Assembly (NCBI GenBank): GCA_015698045.1
Contig: BLAL01000254.1
Span: 372,001 to 436,000 of the forward strand
Origin: Rhizophagus clarus
Taxonomy: Eukaryota > Glomeromycota > Glomeromycetes > Glomerales > Glomeraceae
DNA length: 64,000 nucleotides
Reading direction: 5' to 3'
This document shows positions 1-11,168 of this stretch, piece after piece. The position numbers and the translations under genes are program-made. Each line of letters opens with the position of its first letter. The first letter of the stretch is position 1. The notes beneath the pieces were generated by a model. That model ran no database searches. It was not told where the DNA came from and saw nothing but the letters and a program-made list of their open reading frames with translations.

Positions 1-769
1 AGTGCAGGCATTATGGCTTACGTATTTTGTTAAAGATTAATTAAATTGAAAGATAGGATCCAAATTCAGTATGACTGAATCGATCGCCTCCAGTTATCGA
101 ACTTCCAGTCGAAAGTGATCGCTAGAATCAAGAAACTGATAATCATCTATATCAGTAATGATCGAAAGGTGTATGAACAAGTTTTGACCTTTAATTTAGA
201 AGGACTGGAAAAAAGTATGCAAATACTGGCAATATATTCTCCCTTTTGAGAATCTGATATATCAAACTCAAAAAGAGAAAAAAAAAGGAAAAAAAAAGAA
301 AAGAAAGAAAAAACAGAAAAAAAAAATATCAGACTCAAATAAAAGTCAGAGAAATTATTTTTCAAAAAAAATTAAAATTGATCATTTATATAAAATTAAT
401 GAAAATGTTGTGTATTACGTGATCTAAATTTCTTCCACATGGAAAGATATACACATTTGTTAAATTCAGGTATGCACAAAGTGAAAAATTAGACAAATTA
501 TATTATTACAATTTTCTTTTATGAGTATATACAGCCACAATTGTAGATAGGCTGAAACGTCAATTTCTTGACTGCTGATTAAAATCATTTTATATGTAAT
601 TTAAAAATTTACAAAGTATATGAATTGAGTAAAACCTAAAAAAATATTTTTATTAATTTACACATTAGAAAATTTTTAACAAAATTATATTGCATAATTT
701 ATTTCTCAATTAAAAATGTTAGAAAGTAAACAATAAAATTCGTTTTTAATGAAAATTCTATTTATATTA
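1..769. other. AT-rich spacer, no gene
   Basis: Low-complexity A/T-rich sequence with homopurine runs around 270-330. Short open frames here are compositional, with no recognisable motif or exon structure. Nothing further is seen. Confidence 0.6.
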
Positions 770-830
770 TAACTTGTTAAAAAAATTACACATTTGATAC
801 TTGTTTGCTACTATTTTATAAAAAAAAAAA

Positions 831-932
831 TAGTACCCAAGCTGTACGACATGGACGTCAGTATCAATCATAGCCCAAAAAAAACGTAAGTCTCCAGCCG
901 ATATTTGGTATGGACTGGACCTTGCTACTTAC
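831..932 (+). ncRNA. Candidate structured RNA block, copy A
   Basis: A ~100-nt block conserved in copies A, B and C. An outer stem GTAAGT (886-891)/ACTTAC (927-932) encloses CCAGCCG paired with YGG-A-CTGG. In copies B and C the outer stem is GTGAGT/ACTCAC, so a G-C pair has become A-U with pairing kept. A second hairpin lies upstream (GAC/GTC, flanked by AGCTGT and ATAGCC). No known RNA family is recognised. It could instead be a DNA cruciform or protein-binding site at the repeat end. Confidence 0.3.
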
Positions 933-969
933 TCATAAATATAAATTTAAAAAAAAAATTAAAATAAAA

Positions 970-1600
970 TTATCTTTTACAATACATAGGCAAGTTTCTT
1001 CTCCTTCTACGATCATAACGTATTTCTAAGAAATTCACAAATTTAGAATGTAAATGTAAATATTATTTATAAAAATTATTATTACAATATAATTAATTAC
1101 CCAGTCTTTCTCAAAATCTGGTTCAAAATTGCTCATAGTATCTTTCGCCTGTATGGGTCCATAATCGTCTTCCTGATCTCTCAGGAACTCCATTACGATA
1201 GAGACAAAAGTTCTAAATATCAAAAAAAATGAAATAATATTTAATTATATCTAGTTTAATATTCCATTTATAACTTTTATTTATCATTTTTCTTTCATTT
1301 ACATAATAGTCCCTGACGAAACTTCACCACTTTTGGCTGCATTATTGTTCAGTGAAGTTCGTATAAAATTTGTTATTTATTCTGATTTAATTTAATAAAT
1401 TAGTTGAATTAAGATTTTTTTCATTATAATAAATAAAAATATTACGCATATGAACTTTCTCGCAACTAAAGACCAAAATTTCTGACAACTTGTCCCGTCT
1501 GTATCATAATATTGTCTATTTCTTCTTCTTCTTTGTCTAATTAATTCATTCGTTTGCAGACGATGCCATACTGCAGGGCGAATAGATAAAAATCAATGTC
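970..1600 (-). pseudogene. Myb/SANT-like repeat gene, copy A (decayed)
   Basis: Minus-strand exon relics match copies B and C. A first exon around 1455-1560 keeps the helix pattern 'DELIRQRRRRN...FW.LVARK'. A second around 1310-1375 keeps 'CSQKW' and 'VRDYY' but has a stop before the Cys and a TGA inside. A third around 1100-1215 keeps 'LYRNG' and 'RYY' with two TGA stops. A last exon around 985-1040 reads 'RRRRRNLPMY' then TAA. The gene cannot make a full protein. See copy B for the intact version. Confidence 0.6.
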
Positions 1601-2075
1601 GAGGCATGATTAAAAATTAAAAATATATTTTTGAGATTGGAAAAGATGAAATAAAATTTGAGATTATTTGCTTGTAGAAAGTCGTAAGAATGTTCATTAT
1701 AAATAAATCAGACAATACCTCTTTGGTTTGATTTTAGTTTTTTATTTCAATTAAATATAATTAAAATATTGATTTATTACTGTTTTTCATCATTTTAATC
1801 ATTAAAAGTCTCATACGTGCATATTTTAATCAAAATATTCAAATCACAAAATTGTACATTAAATAAAAATTAAATTGTTATTATATTATTAGTATACCTC
1901 TTAAAAAATCGTGTACATCAAAACATTTTTAAAATCAAGCGAAATGCAATCATCAAATTTATCAACACATATCCAACACACATCCAACAAATTCAACAAA
2001 ATTTGACCAAAATTATTAAATTTTTTACCAAAATTATCAACACAAATTGAACACAATTTCAATTCGAATAAAAAT

Positions 2076-3087
2076 ACAAATAACTATTAGTAAATTAGTT
2101 TCTATATAAGATTAAACAATATTATTAATTATTATGTCATCGGTTATCAAGGAAAAATAAAAATAATTATAACACTGATTTTTTTTTTTTAGTCAAAACA
2201 AGTGAAATAATTGTAACACTGATAACGATAAATTTTATTCACAAACTATAATTAATAAGGAAATGCTTATTGATTTTTTTTTTTTGGAATATTTTTATTA
2301 TTTTTCTATTTTTATTATAGTAACCATAAATTAAAATTAATAAGGAGATGTGGTACATGTTTCACCATTTACATAATTTATTCCATACTCTTTCGTAATA
2401 TTTTTCTCATTACTGACAAGATTTTTCCCATCTTAAAAAAACCCATTATCATTGAAGGCATTTTGAATAGTAAAAAATTTAAATTTTTTTCAAGATAAAT
2501 ATTTGTTTCATCATAATCAAACGGATCAGCAATGAATGAAACTATAAATAAAAAGAAATCAAAGAATAAATGATATAAAGAATAATAATTATATATACTA
2601 TCTATTCTGATCTTGTGGTTTTGTCTCGCTGCTGTAATCTTATGGCTTAGTCCTGTTGCGATTTCTGTGATGGAACTATTGTAGCAAATATAAAGGCTTA
2701 TGAAAATTTGAATGATATGGCCTACAAACAGGCTGTGTTTGGTGGGCTGTGTATCTACTCGTGCTTATAAATAGTCTTTTTATCGAATCAATTAAAATAA
2801 AGAAAAAAATGAAATAAAAAAAATAATATAAAAAAAAAATTTTTTATCGAATCGATAAAAAAATGAAGAAATTGAAAAATAATAAAAAAAAAATATCTTA
2901 ACTCGCATAGTCACGTTAAATCACGTTATGTACACTCTTTTTGATTCCTAAATTAGCATTGAAATACGACCATTACCCTAATAAAAATCCACATATTTTT
3001 TGTACTTCCTCACGTATTTTTCATACTTCTTCCACCTTCTTTCTATGAACTGTTTGTATTAATAAAACCTTAACTACATCTACAACC
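2076..3087. other. Spacer upstream of the unknown gene
   Basis: Mostly A/T-rich DNA. A more balanced stretch at about 2590-2780 may be an old repeat relic, but no open frame longer than a few dozen codons or known motif is visible. The last ~150 bases probably hold the promoter and 5' leader of the gene at 3088. No promoter element is distinct enough to call. Confidence 0.4.
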
Positions 3088-4245
3088 ATGAATAATAGTA
3101 TCGAACAACAGCTTGAAATGCTCAAAAAACAAAATGAAGCACTTATGGCAAAAATAAAGTATGTATGAAAAATAAGACTTTTATGCAACCTTAAAGGAAT
3201 AAATTTTATTAAATTTTTTTTTATTTTGGAGTTCCCTGGATAATACTTTTTCAGAACCTCGAGCGTTGAGCTTGAGAAGAATATCGGTTACCTTAACTCT
3301 TTCTACAAGCACTAGAGAAACTACTGTCGTAAGTTCTCATTATTATTACTAATTATTTTGTTATTCATTTATTTATTTGTTACTTATCTTTTTTAAAATA
3401 AATGAATAAAAGGCGGCGTATAGTTTGATTGTGAAACCAAAGAAAAAATATGTGTCAAAACAGGATATGCTAATGGCACTAAATATAAATAATAAAAAAT
3501 ACATGGCTTGTGTAGTATGTATATATTACAAATAACTTGATTTATAAAAAAAAACATTCTAATAATTAATAAAATTAGGCCGTGATGCATGTATACGCCA
3601 GTTATCAGTTGCAATACAATTTTGCATACAAAGATATACCCAAGAATATCTTGTTTAAAATAATTGTAAAGGTATTTTTATTTGATTTATAAAATTTTTT
3701 TTACAAATATAACGAAATAATGACTTTTTTTTTAATTCAAGTTAAGGACTAAAAACCTGGGTGTACAGTTTGGTTATAATGATTGGTTTGCATATGAACC
3801 GTTAAAAAAATATGTGCAGCATGTGCATAAGTATATATGCTTTTTAACTTTTTTTTTTTAAAAAAAAAAAATCAAAAACCTAATTTATATTTAATTTATA
3901 TTAATTAAAGGAGATCATAGATCCAAGATGAAAAATGGTTATTTCAAGAAAAATAAAAATGAGGAAAAAGAAAGAAATAAAGAGGAGAATGAGGATGAAG
4001 ATGTAGTTCATGAAGAACAAGAGGAGGAGAATGAAAATATAATTCATGAACAAGATGAAGAAGAAGAGAATGAAGCTAAAGAACAGGAAGAGGAAGTAGT
4101 TCCTGATGTAATCGTTGATGATGGTGATATTGTGAATGATTGTCTCATTATTCAGCCTTCCGTAGACCGAGGTGGTGGCCGAGGTGGTGGTCGTAAAAAC
4201 AGTCGTGAAAGCGGTTGTAAAGGTCATCGTGACGGCCGCAAATGA
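3088..4245 (+). CDS. Multi-exon gene of unknown function with acidic and RGG-rich tail
   Basis: Six exons can be traced: 3088-3158, about 3255 or 3271-3328, 3413-3514, 3579-3671, 3742-3830 and 3921-4245 (TGA). Exons 3-6 join in one open frame at clean GT/AG sites. The exon 1-2 join is the least certain, because an acceptor near 3271 is needed to avoid a stop. The start is an ATG opening a short heptad-like coiled coil (about 24 residues). The middle exons encode a compact region rich in Lys and aromatic residues. The last exon is a long Glu/Asp-rich stretch followed by 'GGGRGGGR' and a basic end, a layout often seen in RNA- or chromatin-associated proteins. I recognise no domain. The gene looks intact, unlike most coding sequence in the window. 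The ORF at 3901-4227 on the other strand is its antisense shadow. Confidence 0.65.
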
Positions 4246-4700
4246 TTCAAAAGCTGTGTAATTAGAGAAATAATTTCACATGAAATTTTCAATAAAATTT
4301 GTAAAAAGTTGATTACAATAAAATTCATAAAAAATTGATTACAATAAAATTTGTATATAATTGAGTTTGAACTTCAAAAATCAATTCATTCTTATTATTC
4401 TTATTTAAGATCTACTCTATTTACTATGAAGTATTATATGCATACTAACCATTTCGTTCTATTTAGAAGAAATATATAATGCTCTTAGATGATGACGAGG
4501 AATTAAAATAATGCATAAGAAAATTAAAGTAGAGGTTTGGTATAAGAAGCGTTATAACAGATAGCAATAAAGCTATGCGGTATAAATGAGGTATCCCACT
4601 TTTCGATGGGTGATGTAGAATTAAAAGGTAATACAAAATGGTAGTTTCTGAATTCTTATTATTAAAAATCTTTAATTAGGATTACTGATTTTATATTTTT

Positions 4701-4734
<34 letters not shown>

Positions 4735-5104
4735 ATTTAGAAATAATACTTACTATTCTGATTTACAAAACATGTTTAATATAATACCTTAAGATCACAT
4801 CTTATTTAATATTTTTACATTATATTTATGATATTTATGTGAATAAGATGATTTTATTTAATGTAATAGAGTTTTTGCAATAAAGGAACCAAACTCTTGT
4901 CAGATAAGAAAATCAACTTAGGTAATAAAAGATTAAAAGAGATGTTTAATTAGTTTGTTTGTTTACTTACATTTATTAATGGTAGTAATTGTTTCTTCGT
5001 CGCCATTCATCAATTAGCAGGATCATTCTATTGAGTGATTTGGTTATATTGTGAGTAATGATGGTGAGTTTGCAGAAGATCGTATAGTGTCACCTTATAA
5101 ACAA
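4246..5104. other. Spacer with long poly(T) tract
   Basis: This is the 3' flank of the preceding gene, with three near-copies of 'ACAATAAAATT' around 4290-4350 that may include polyadenylation signals. A ~35-nt T run with one interruption lies at about 4697-4733. No gene is visible. Confidence 0.4.
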
Positions 5105-5520
5105 TTGAACAATATCTCTAGTTTGATTTTATTTTTCATTTCAATTAAAATAACTAAATATTTGAAATTAAAAATTTGATATTAACACCCAATACATGTT
5201 TAATTATTTTAATATATAAACATTATATATACTTAAAATAAAACAATCTATTATTATTAGTACATTTCTTACGATCAAAAAATATTGTCATCTCTAGAAA
5301 TCACAGAAAAATAAATTGTCACACGAGCAAGAATTTTTGGTCATTAGGAAAGTTTTCTTAAAATTCGTGCATATCACAAATGCTAAATATCATCCTTTAA
5401 TAAAATTAAAAACAACACAAGTTCAACACAAATTCAACACAAATAATGAAATTTGGCCAAAATTAACAAAATTTACCAGAATTATCAATACAAATTGCAC
5501 ACTAATTTAACACGAATTTA
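5105..5520 (-). repeat. Fragment of the Myb/SANT-carrying repeat
   Basis: This matches the 5' flank of copy B (about 52980-53450): the 'TTTGATTTTATTT' region, the 'CTAAATATCATCC' stretch and the 'TTCAACACAAATTCAACAC' units, followed by 'CGAATTTATTTAT'. No gene exons are present, so this is an end fragment of the repeat. The short open frame across it is accidental. Confidence 0.6.
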
Positions 5521-5885
5521 TTTATCATGTGACTTATGCCAGTGAAATCTACTTAATTAAAAATTTTAATCATAATTGGACAAATGTCACATGATTGCCG
5601 ATCATTTGTTATTATTTGTACGCGAATAATAAATTGAAAAATATGCGCTATTTCTCTTTTACTTTTTATTTTTCTTTACTCATTAATTCAAATATTATTT
5701 ATTTATTTTTTTTTATTAAAACAGTCCCAGATAAAAAGTCGTCTAATAGAAAAACTTTAACAACTAAAAGAAAACATTTAACGTTTGAAGTTGTATAATT
5801 GTAATAGTTTTGTAGTTATTATTATTTGTCTTTCTCAGATAGATGTATTTATAGGTACAGTTGTATTTCTTGGTTTTTATCACTA

Positions 5886-6240
5886 CTAACTGTACCTTCT
5901 TTTTATTGCTAACTGTACCTTCTTTTTATTGCTAACTGTACCTTCTTTTTATCGCTAATTGTACCTTCTTTTTATTGCTAACTGTACCTTCTTTTTATTG
6001 CTAACTGTACCTTCTTTTTATTGCTAACTGTACCTTCTTTTTATCGCTAACTGTACCTTCTTTTTTATCGCTACTAACTGTACTTTCTTTTCACCACTAC
6101 TAATTATACCTCACTTTTTTGCTACTAATTGTACTTTTTTTTATCGCTACTAATAATTAATTGTGCTACTATTTATCGCTACTAACTATACCTTCTTTTA
6201 TCATTACTGATTGTATCTTCTTAAACTTTCTTTTTTTATC
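5886..6240. repeat. 23-bp tandem repeat array
   Basis: The unit 'TAACTGTACCTTCTTTTTAT' plus TGC (23 bp) is repeated about nine times nearly perfectly from 5888 to about 6090. It then continues as degenerate copies with variable spacing to about 6240. It is a simple minisatellite with no coding sense. Confidence 0.85.
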
Positions 6241-6489
6241 TTTAATTATATCACTACTAATTGTAACTTGTTTTATTGATTTTTATCTTTAAATAGAAGT
6301 TTTGTAATCATTCTTTATTATATTATAATTTAAATAATAAAATTTACTCAACAAGAACAAAATAATAAATAAATTAATTGACAATAATTATAACAAATAA
6401 AAGGATATTATTACTATTTAATACCATATACTAATGATATAAATATACGGATTATAAAAGATATGTCGTAAATGAATAATTATTAGTAT

Positions 6490-6880
6490 AAAACATACAT
6501 CATAAACTGGAACATTATACTGTCAACCAGTATAAAACATACATCGTAAACATGGCCATTATACTGTTCGACTAGTATAAAGCATACGTTATACACTGGG
6601 ATATTATACTATCGACCAGTATAAAACATACGTCATAAACTGGGACATTATACTGTTCGACTAGTATAAAGCATACGTTATACACTAGAACATTATACGG
6701 TTCGCAAATAAAGGCCAGTATAAAACATACGTTATATACCAGGATATTATACGGTTCGCAAATAAATGCTAGTATAAAATATATGTTAAACACTGGGACA
6801 TTATACGGTTCGCAAATAAACGCCAGTATAAAATATACGTTATAAACAGGGATAATATACTGCATACAAGTATAAAGTGT
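6490..6880. repeat. Degenerate tandem array (~60-70 bp period)
   Basis: About six copies of a unit containing 'AGTATAAARCATACGTTATA' and 'CATTATACGGTTCGCAAATA'-type words. A 106-codon open frame on the minus strand runs through it and is internally repetitive (recurrent 'FILAFICEPYN'). The frame appears to be a by-product of the array, since its repeats are exactly the DNA repeats. Confidence 0.7.
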
Positions 6881-7039
6881 ACAAATCTTCATATTTATAA
6901 ATACTGTATATATGATACGACATGCAAAATACTGAATGTATATCGTATGTGCAAATACTGGTATAATACTTTAATCATACTGTATATATACTGTAATAAT
7001 ACTGTTCGCAAAATACAGCAATACCGTATAATTAGGGGA

Positions 7040-7780
7040 GTCACCTCCTTCTCCTACATTTTCTACTTATTTTTATTACCGAATGATTTTAGTATAGGCG
7101 CTGAGGAAGTAGTTGTCTTGTTAGTTATCAGTTCCTTAGGCTGGGAAGTTGGCAGAGGTAAAGAAATGACATTTTGAGTAGGTTTCTCGACTCATGAATC
7201 TGCAAAGTCTGGATTTACATAATAGACCTTCTTGGTCTTATTTTTTTTCTTGCTTTTGCCTTTAGGAGTTGATTCAGCATGTATTGTTAGTGTGACAGGA
7301 TTTGATTGGTGTGGTGTAGGTGATGAAATATCCATATTCATCTCCTGTGTAATAGCTGGATATTGATTTTATGATATGTTATTTATGTCCCTATTTTTTG
7401 AGGCTCTGGCTTTTAGGGATACTTTGACCTAGCGTTAGCAAGAGCACTGTAAAGATGAGTATATATAATAGTCACTTTGAATTTGTGTTGTATGGCCTGT
7501 GTTATGAAAGGTGTTAAACCTTCTGTCTTTTTAAATAACCCTCTTTATTTTAGTTTTTTGAGCTCATTGACTCCAGTCTTGTTGAGCATAAAGTGCAGTT
7601 TATAGCATGAGAGCTGTTGAAGGAAATAAAAAGCTTTTTATAAAATATAAAATGAACTCATCATATGTAATGTATGAGCATGTTTCTATTATAGAAGCCA
7701 TGTCTGTATGTGTTTTGTCTTCAGAAAACACATTGAAAAATAAAAATTTTTGAAAAAATTTTTTGCAGAATTTTGGTTCA
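7040..7780 (-). pseudogene. Decayed coding remnant, family unknown
   Basis: On the minus strand from about 7740 down to 7040 the sequence alternates protein-like stretches with stops. One reads 'SIIETCSYITYDEFILYF', a later one 'TALYAQQDW', and one at about 7330-7190 reads 'SSPTPHQSNPVTLTIHAEST' followed by a Lys-rich run. Base composition is less AT-rich than the flanks. The look, a Ser/Thr/Pro-rich linker after a folded region, would suit the first ORF of a retroelement, but nothing diagnostic remains. Confidence 0.4.
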
Positions 7781-7861
7781 GCACATTAGCGGAAAGAGTT
7801 CCTTGACATTGTCTATCACTTATTTGAAAAATATATATAAATATATAAATAAATATATATT

Positions 7862-8290
7862 ATTTATTAGACTATTTCTAGTGTATTTATACATGGATTA
7901 TATGATCAGTATAAAATTTTCTTTTATGAAAATATTATTACATAAAATTCCAATTACAATTATTTTGAAAAATAAAAAAAAATTTTTTTGTGAAATGGAT
8001 ATTGCCTAAAAAGGAAGGTCCATATTGTACAATAGCCTAATATAGTAATTTTTAAAATTCTGGCTGGAATTATAAAAAATTATGGGTGTGATGGCTGGAA
8101 TTATAAAAAATTATGGATGTAATATATAATATGTAATAAATAGTATTTTTAATATGAAAAAAAATTCTAAGTCTTTAGAATACTTATAGAAAAATGAAAA
8201 AGAAAGGGTGTGATACAGGATGATAAATAATAGTCATGTGATTCAGGTTTCGCACACTAGTGTAAATTAAGAAATTTCTATTTTTTAATT
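7862..8290 (+). repeat. Dispersed AT-rich repeat, uninterrupted copy
   Basis: This aligns with 9690-9905 plus 10441-10600 and, inverted, with about 8430-8770. Shared landmarks include 'ATAAAATTTTCTT', 'TATTGCCTAAA', 'ATTCTGGYTGG' and 'CACACTAGTGTAAAT'. It preserves the empty form of the site occupied at 9906-10438 ('ATATA TA ATATGTAATAAATAG' near 8120-8143). Confidence 0.7.
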
Positions 8291-8402
8291 TTAATGTAAA
8301 TGTAAATTTATTATAACTTTTTATAATTGTAAAAAAAATTTTTAATAATTTATATAAATAAATCTTTTATTTTTATTATAATTTTAAAGAAAATTACTAT
8401 GC

Positions 8403-8804
8403 ATCACCACTGGTGGTCAGCACCAGTGTCATGTGATTTTATTTGTCACTTGTATCACACCCTCTCCTTCTTCATTTTTTTATAAGTATTTTAAGAACAG
8501 AATTTTTTTCATGCTAAAGATTCTATTCGTCACATATTATCTGTCACATTCCTATTTTTTTCATAATTCTGACCAGAATATTAAAATTGCCATATTAGGA
8601 CTTTGTATCATATGGGATATCTGTTTTAGGCGATATCCATTTCACAAAAAATTTTTTTCCCATTTTTGGAAATTACTTTACCTGGAATTTTGTGTAATAT
8701 TAATTTCTAAAAAAAGATATTTTTATGCAGATCACTTAATTCTGGCCAGAATTATAAAATTACAATAAAATCACATGATACTGGTGCTCACCATCAGTGG
8801 TGAT
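8403..8804. mobile_element. MITE-like element with ~39-bp terminal inverted repeats
   Basis: The left end reads 'ATCACCACTGGTGGTCAGCA' and the right end, inverted, 'ATCACCACTGATGGTGAGCA'. Similarity continues through 'CATGTGATTTTA' to about 39 bp with few mismatches. The interior is an inverted copy of the neighbouring repeat (7862-8290). A short outer match 'ACTAT' on both sides leaves the exact ends open, and no clear duplication is visible. It is non-coding. Confidence 0.6.
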
Positions 8805-8913
8805 AAATAGTTAACCTCAATTTTAAATTATTTTAATAATTATGATAATATATCAAAATAAATTTTTAATACAATATTAATAGTAAATAATATTATATAC
8901 TTATTATATAGTA

Positions 8914-9033
8914 TTTAGGCAATAACATGCTGTTTTTGATTAAGGCCATTTGATAGGCTCAGATTGTATCACGTAAGTGGCACAATCTGGCCATCAAATT
9001 GCTGAAATCAAAAATAGCAGAATATTGCCTAAA
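8914..9033. repeat. 120-bp foldback element
   Basis: Imperfect inverted arms run from 'TTTAGGCAATA' through 'TTTTTGATT', 'GGCCA..TTTGAT' and 'CAGATTGT' to a centre near 8970, then back through 'ACAATCTGGCCATCAAAT', 'AATCAAAAA' and 'TATTGCCTAAA'. The transcript or single strand would form a long hairpin. It is a MITE-like foldback with no coding content. Confidence 0.7.
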
Positions 9034-9689
9034 GGCCTATACAATAAGTGTTTTATTATATAGATTTTTACGATCACATTATAAAATCATTAAGTTTTAG
9101 TCTATTTGTCTATTTAATGATTTTACTTTTTTTTTTACTTTACAATACTCTTTTTCTTTTCAACCTTCAACGTAAAAGTTTCACAAAAAAATAAGGTTAT
9201 TATTGACATACTATATTATAGTATGTTATTAATTATCATTAAATTTTATGATTTTGTATTTTATAAAATTAGATATCTTCTTCAGTTGTTTATACTAAAC
9301 CTACGAAAGAGTAAAAAGAATATTATAAACAAAAGTCTGTTGTTAAAAATACTTATTTATGCAATGTTCATTTATTATATATATCTCTAATAAAGCTATT
9401 CAATAAATGTAAAAAAATATATAGTGTAATTCTATAAGGATATATAATAAAAGTTTTTATAATTATTTGTAAAAGATATATTTAATAATAAAATTTAAAA
9501 AAATATTTAACAATTATATTAATATTAAAGGTATGTTAATATTTACTAATATTAAAAATTTTTTTAGTGTACTATTTTAAAATTCTAAATTTTTGGTTTA
9601 AATTTATTTTTAATTTTATTTTTAATCTAAATTTAATTTTTTATTAAATACTTTTTAAATTACAATTTTTATTAAAAAATATTTTTAAA

Positions 9690-10610
9690 AGATTATTTTT
9701 ATTTGTATACTATTGTATTTGTATACAGGTTATATGATTAGCATAAAATTTTCTTCTATAAAAATATTGTTATATAAAATTCTAATTACAGTTATTTTAA
9801 AGAATAAGAAAAAATTTTTGTAAAATAGGTATTACCTAAATAATTTAATATAATAATTTTTAATATTCTGGTTGGTATTATAAAAAATTAAAGGTATAAC
9901 ATATACCGTATATCACGGGCCACAGTACCCCAGGTATCTTGCAAATTTTGGGAGTTTTGGCCTGTACTTGGGGTACTGTACACGGGTGGATACTATACAT
10001 AGGGGGGTACAGGATTTTTAAAATACCTGGGGTACATGCTATGTATAATACCCGAGTTTAATTAGATTGGCGAAACGCAAAAAAAATGTCAAAACTGATT
10101 GTTCCAGCGTTTTTATATGTAAAGTAAAAAAAACGCCGAAACTGATTGTTCTGGCATTTTTATATATATAAAAATGCAAAAAAAAATGCCGAAACTGACT
10201 GTTCTAGCATTTTTTATATGTAAAGTAAAAAAAACGCTAAAACTAATTGTTCCGGCGTTTTTATATATCTGGAATATATATTATATATTGATCTAGTATT
10301 ATACCCTGAGTATTTTACAAAATTTTAAGCTTTAAATTGGAATTCTCTATGTAAAGTACCCGGGTACTTTAAAATTCTCGCAAATTTCTTGAAGGGGGTA
10401 CTATACATAGGGGGGGTACTGTGGCCCGTGATATACGGTAATATGTGACAAATAGAATTTTAATATGAAAAAAAATTATAAGTTCCTGAAATACTTATAA
10501 AAATAAAAAAGAAAAGATGTAATACAAAGTAATAAATAATAATCATGTAACTTGTGTTTCACATACTAGTGTAAATAAAGAAATTTTTTTTAAAATTATA
10601 TTTTAATTAA
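9690..10610 (+). repeat. Second copy of the AT-rich repeat, interrupted
   Basis: The two halves (9690-9905 and 10439-10610) together align with 7862-8290. The 533-bp element at 9906-10438 sits between them at a TA dinucleotide that the uninterrupted copy still shows once. Confidence 0.7.
9906..10438. mobile_element. Non-autonomous TA-flanked element (533 bp)
   Basis: Terminal inverted repeats start 'CCGTATATCACGGGCCACAG' and continue into C-rich 'TACCCC'. The element is flanked by TA on both sides (9904-9905 and 10439-10440). It has no ORF. The interior holds about four alternating modules with 'ACGCCGAAACTGATTGTTC' or 'AATGCCGAAACTGACTGTTC', each followed by 'TTTTTATAT', forming palindromic substructure. 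TA duplication is typical of Tc1/mariner-type insertion, but the TIR matches no transposase element in the window, so its mobiliser is unknown. Confidence 0.8.
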
Positions 10611-11007
10611 AAAATATTTTTATAATTATTTAAAAATATTTTCAGTTTGAAAAATTTTTAAATAAAATAATTTTAGTTTAACTTTTTTATATAAAATAAA
10701 ATTAAATTTAATTTTATAAATTAAAAATATTTTTAGTTAAAAATATAAAAATATAATCTAAAAATATTTTTTAATAGAAATTTTAAACTAAAAATATTTT
10801 TAATAAAATTTTATATAAAATTAAAAAAAAAATTTAAAGTTTTAATATATTTATAAAATCATTAAAAATTATTAAATTCATTAATTCTTTTATAAAATAA
10901 GTGATAAATTCAATTTTAAAATATATACTTAATAAATTTTTTAATAAAAAACTTGAGTTATAACCAATTTTCTATTTTCAAATTACTTTTATAAATTTAA
11001 TATAAGT

Positions 11008-11168
11008 ATTAGTTATTTACTACTTTGGTGGATGATCAGACCGATTTATGATTGAGAGTACTCATAATTAGTTGGAAGTGATTAATTTTGTAATCCTCTC
11101 TTAACTTAATAAAATGATAGTATGTTATTAACACCAAAAAAAAAAAAAAAAATTAGTTATTTACTACT
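11008..11168 (+). mobile_element. Poly(A)-tailed retrocopy with 17-bp TSD
   Basis: The 17-base direct repeat 'ATTAGTTATTTACTACT' occurs at 11008-11024 and 11152-11168. Between them is a 127-bp insert of more balanced composition ending in 'AATAAAATGATAGTATG', 'TTATTAACACC' and a run of about 16 A. An AATAAA about 20 bases before the poly(A), together with a long TSD, is the signature of LINE-type target-primed reverse transcription of a short RNA (a SINE or truncated processed transcript). I see no convincing tRNA-type promoter box. Confidence 0.8.

Larger units (their letters stand above)
770..2075 (-). repeat. Dispersed Myb/SANT-carrying repeat, copy A (decayed)
   Basis: This interval aligns by eye, with many substitutions, to 52080-53460 (same orientation) and to 61915-63345 (opposite orientation). 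Shared blocks in order are: a 'GATACTTGTT' end followed by an A/T palindrome; a ~100-bp structured block; four exons of a Myb/SANT-like gene on the minus strand; and a terminal run of 'AACACAAATTC'-like units near 1970-2060. Copy A is the most diverged of the three. I could not define a target-site duplication, so the element class is unknown. Confidence 0.75.

Noticed and set aside
3901-4227. Minus-strand hydrophobic ORF as a membrane protein
   Set aside because: It is the exact antisense of the Glu/Asp/Lys-rich exon of the plus-strand gene; Phe/Leu richness follows from complementing GAA/GAT codons.
4697-4733. Poly(T) tract as tail of a minus-strand retrocopy
   Set aside because: No flanking duplication or AATAAA on the appropriate side could be found.
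6572-6892. Minus-strand repetitive 'FILAFICEPYN' ORF as a gene
   Set aside because: The frame is created by the underlying tandem array, with no start context, introns or homologous motif.
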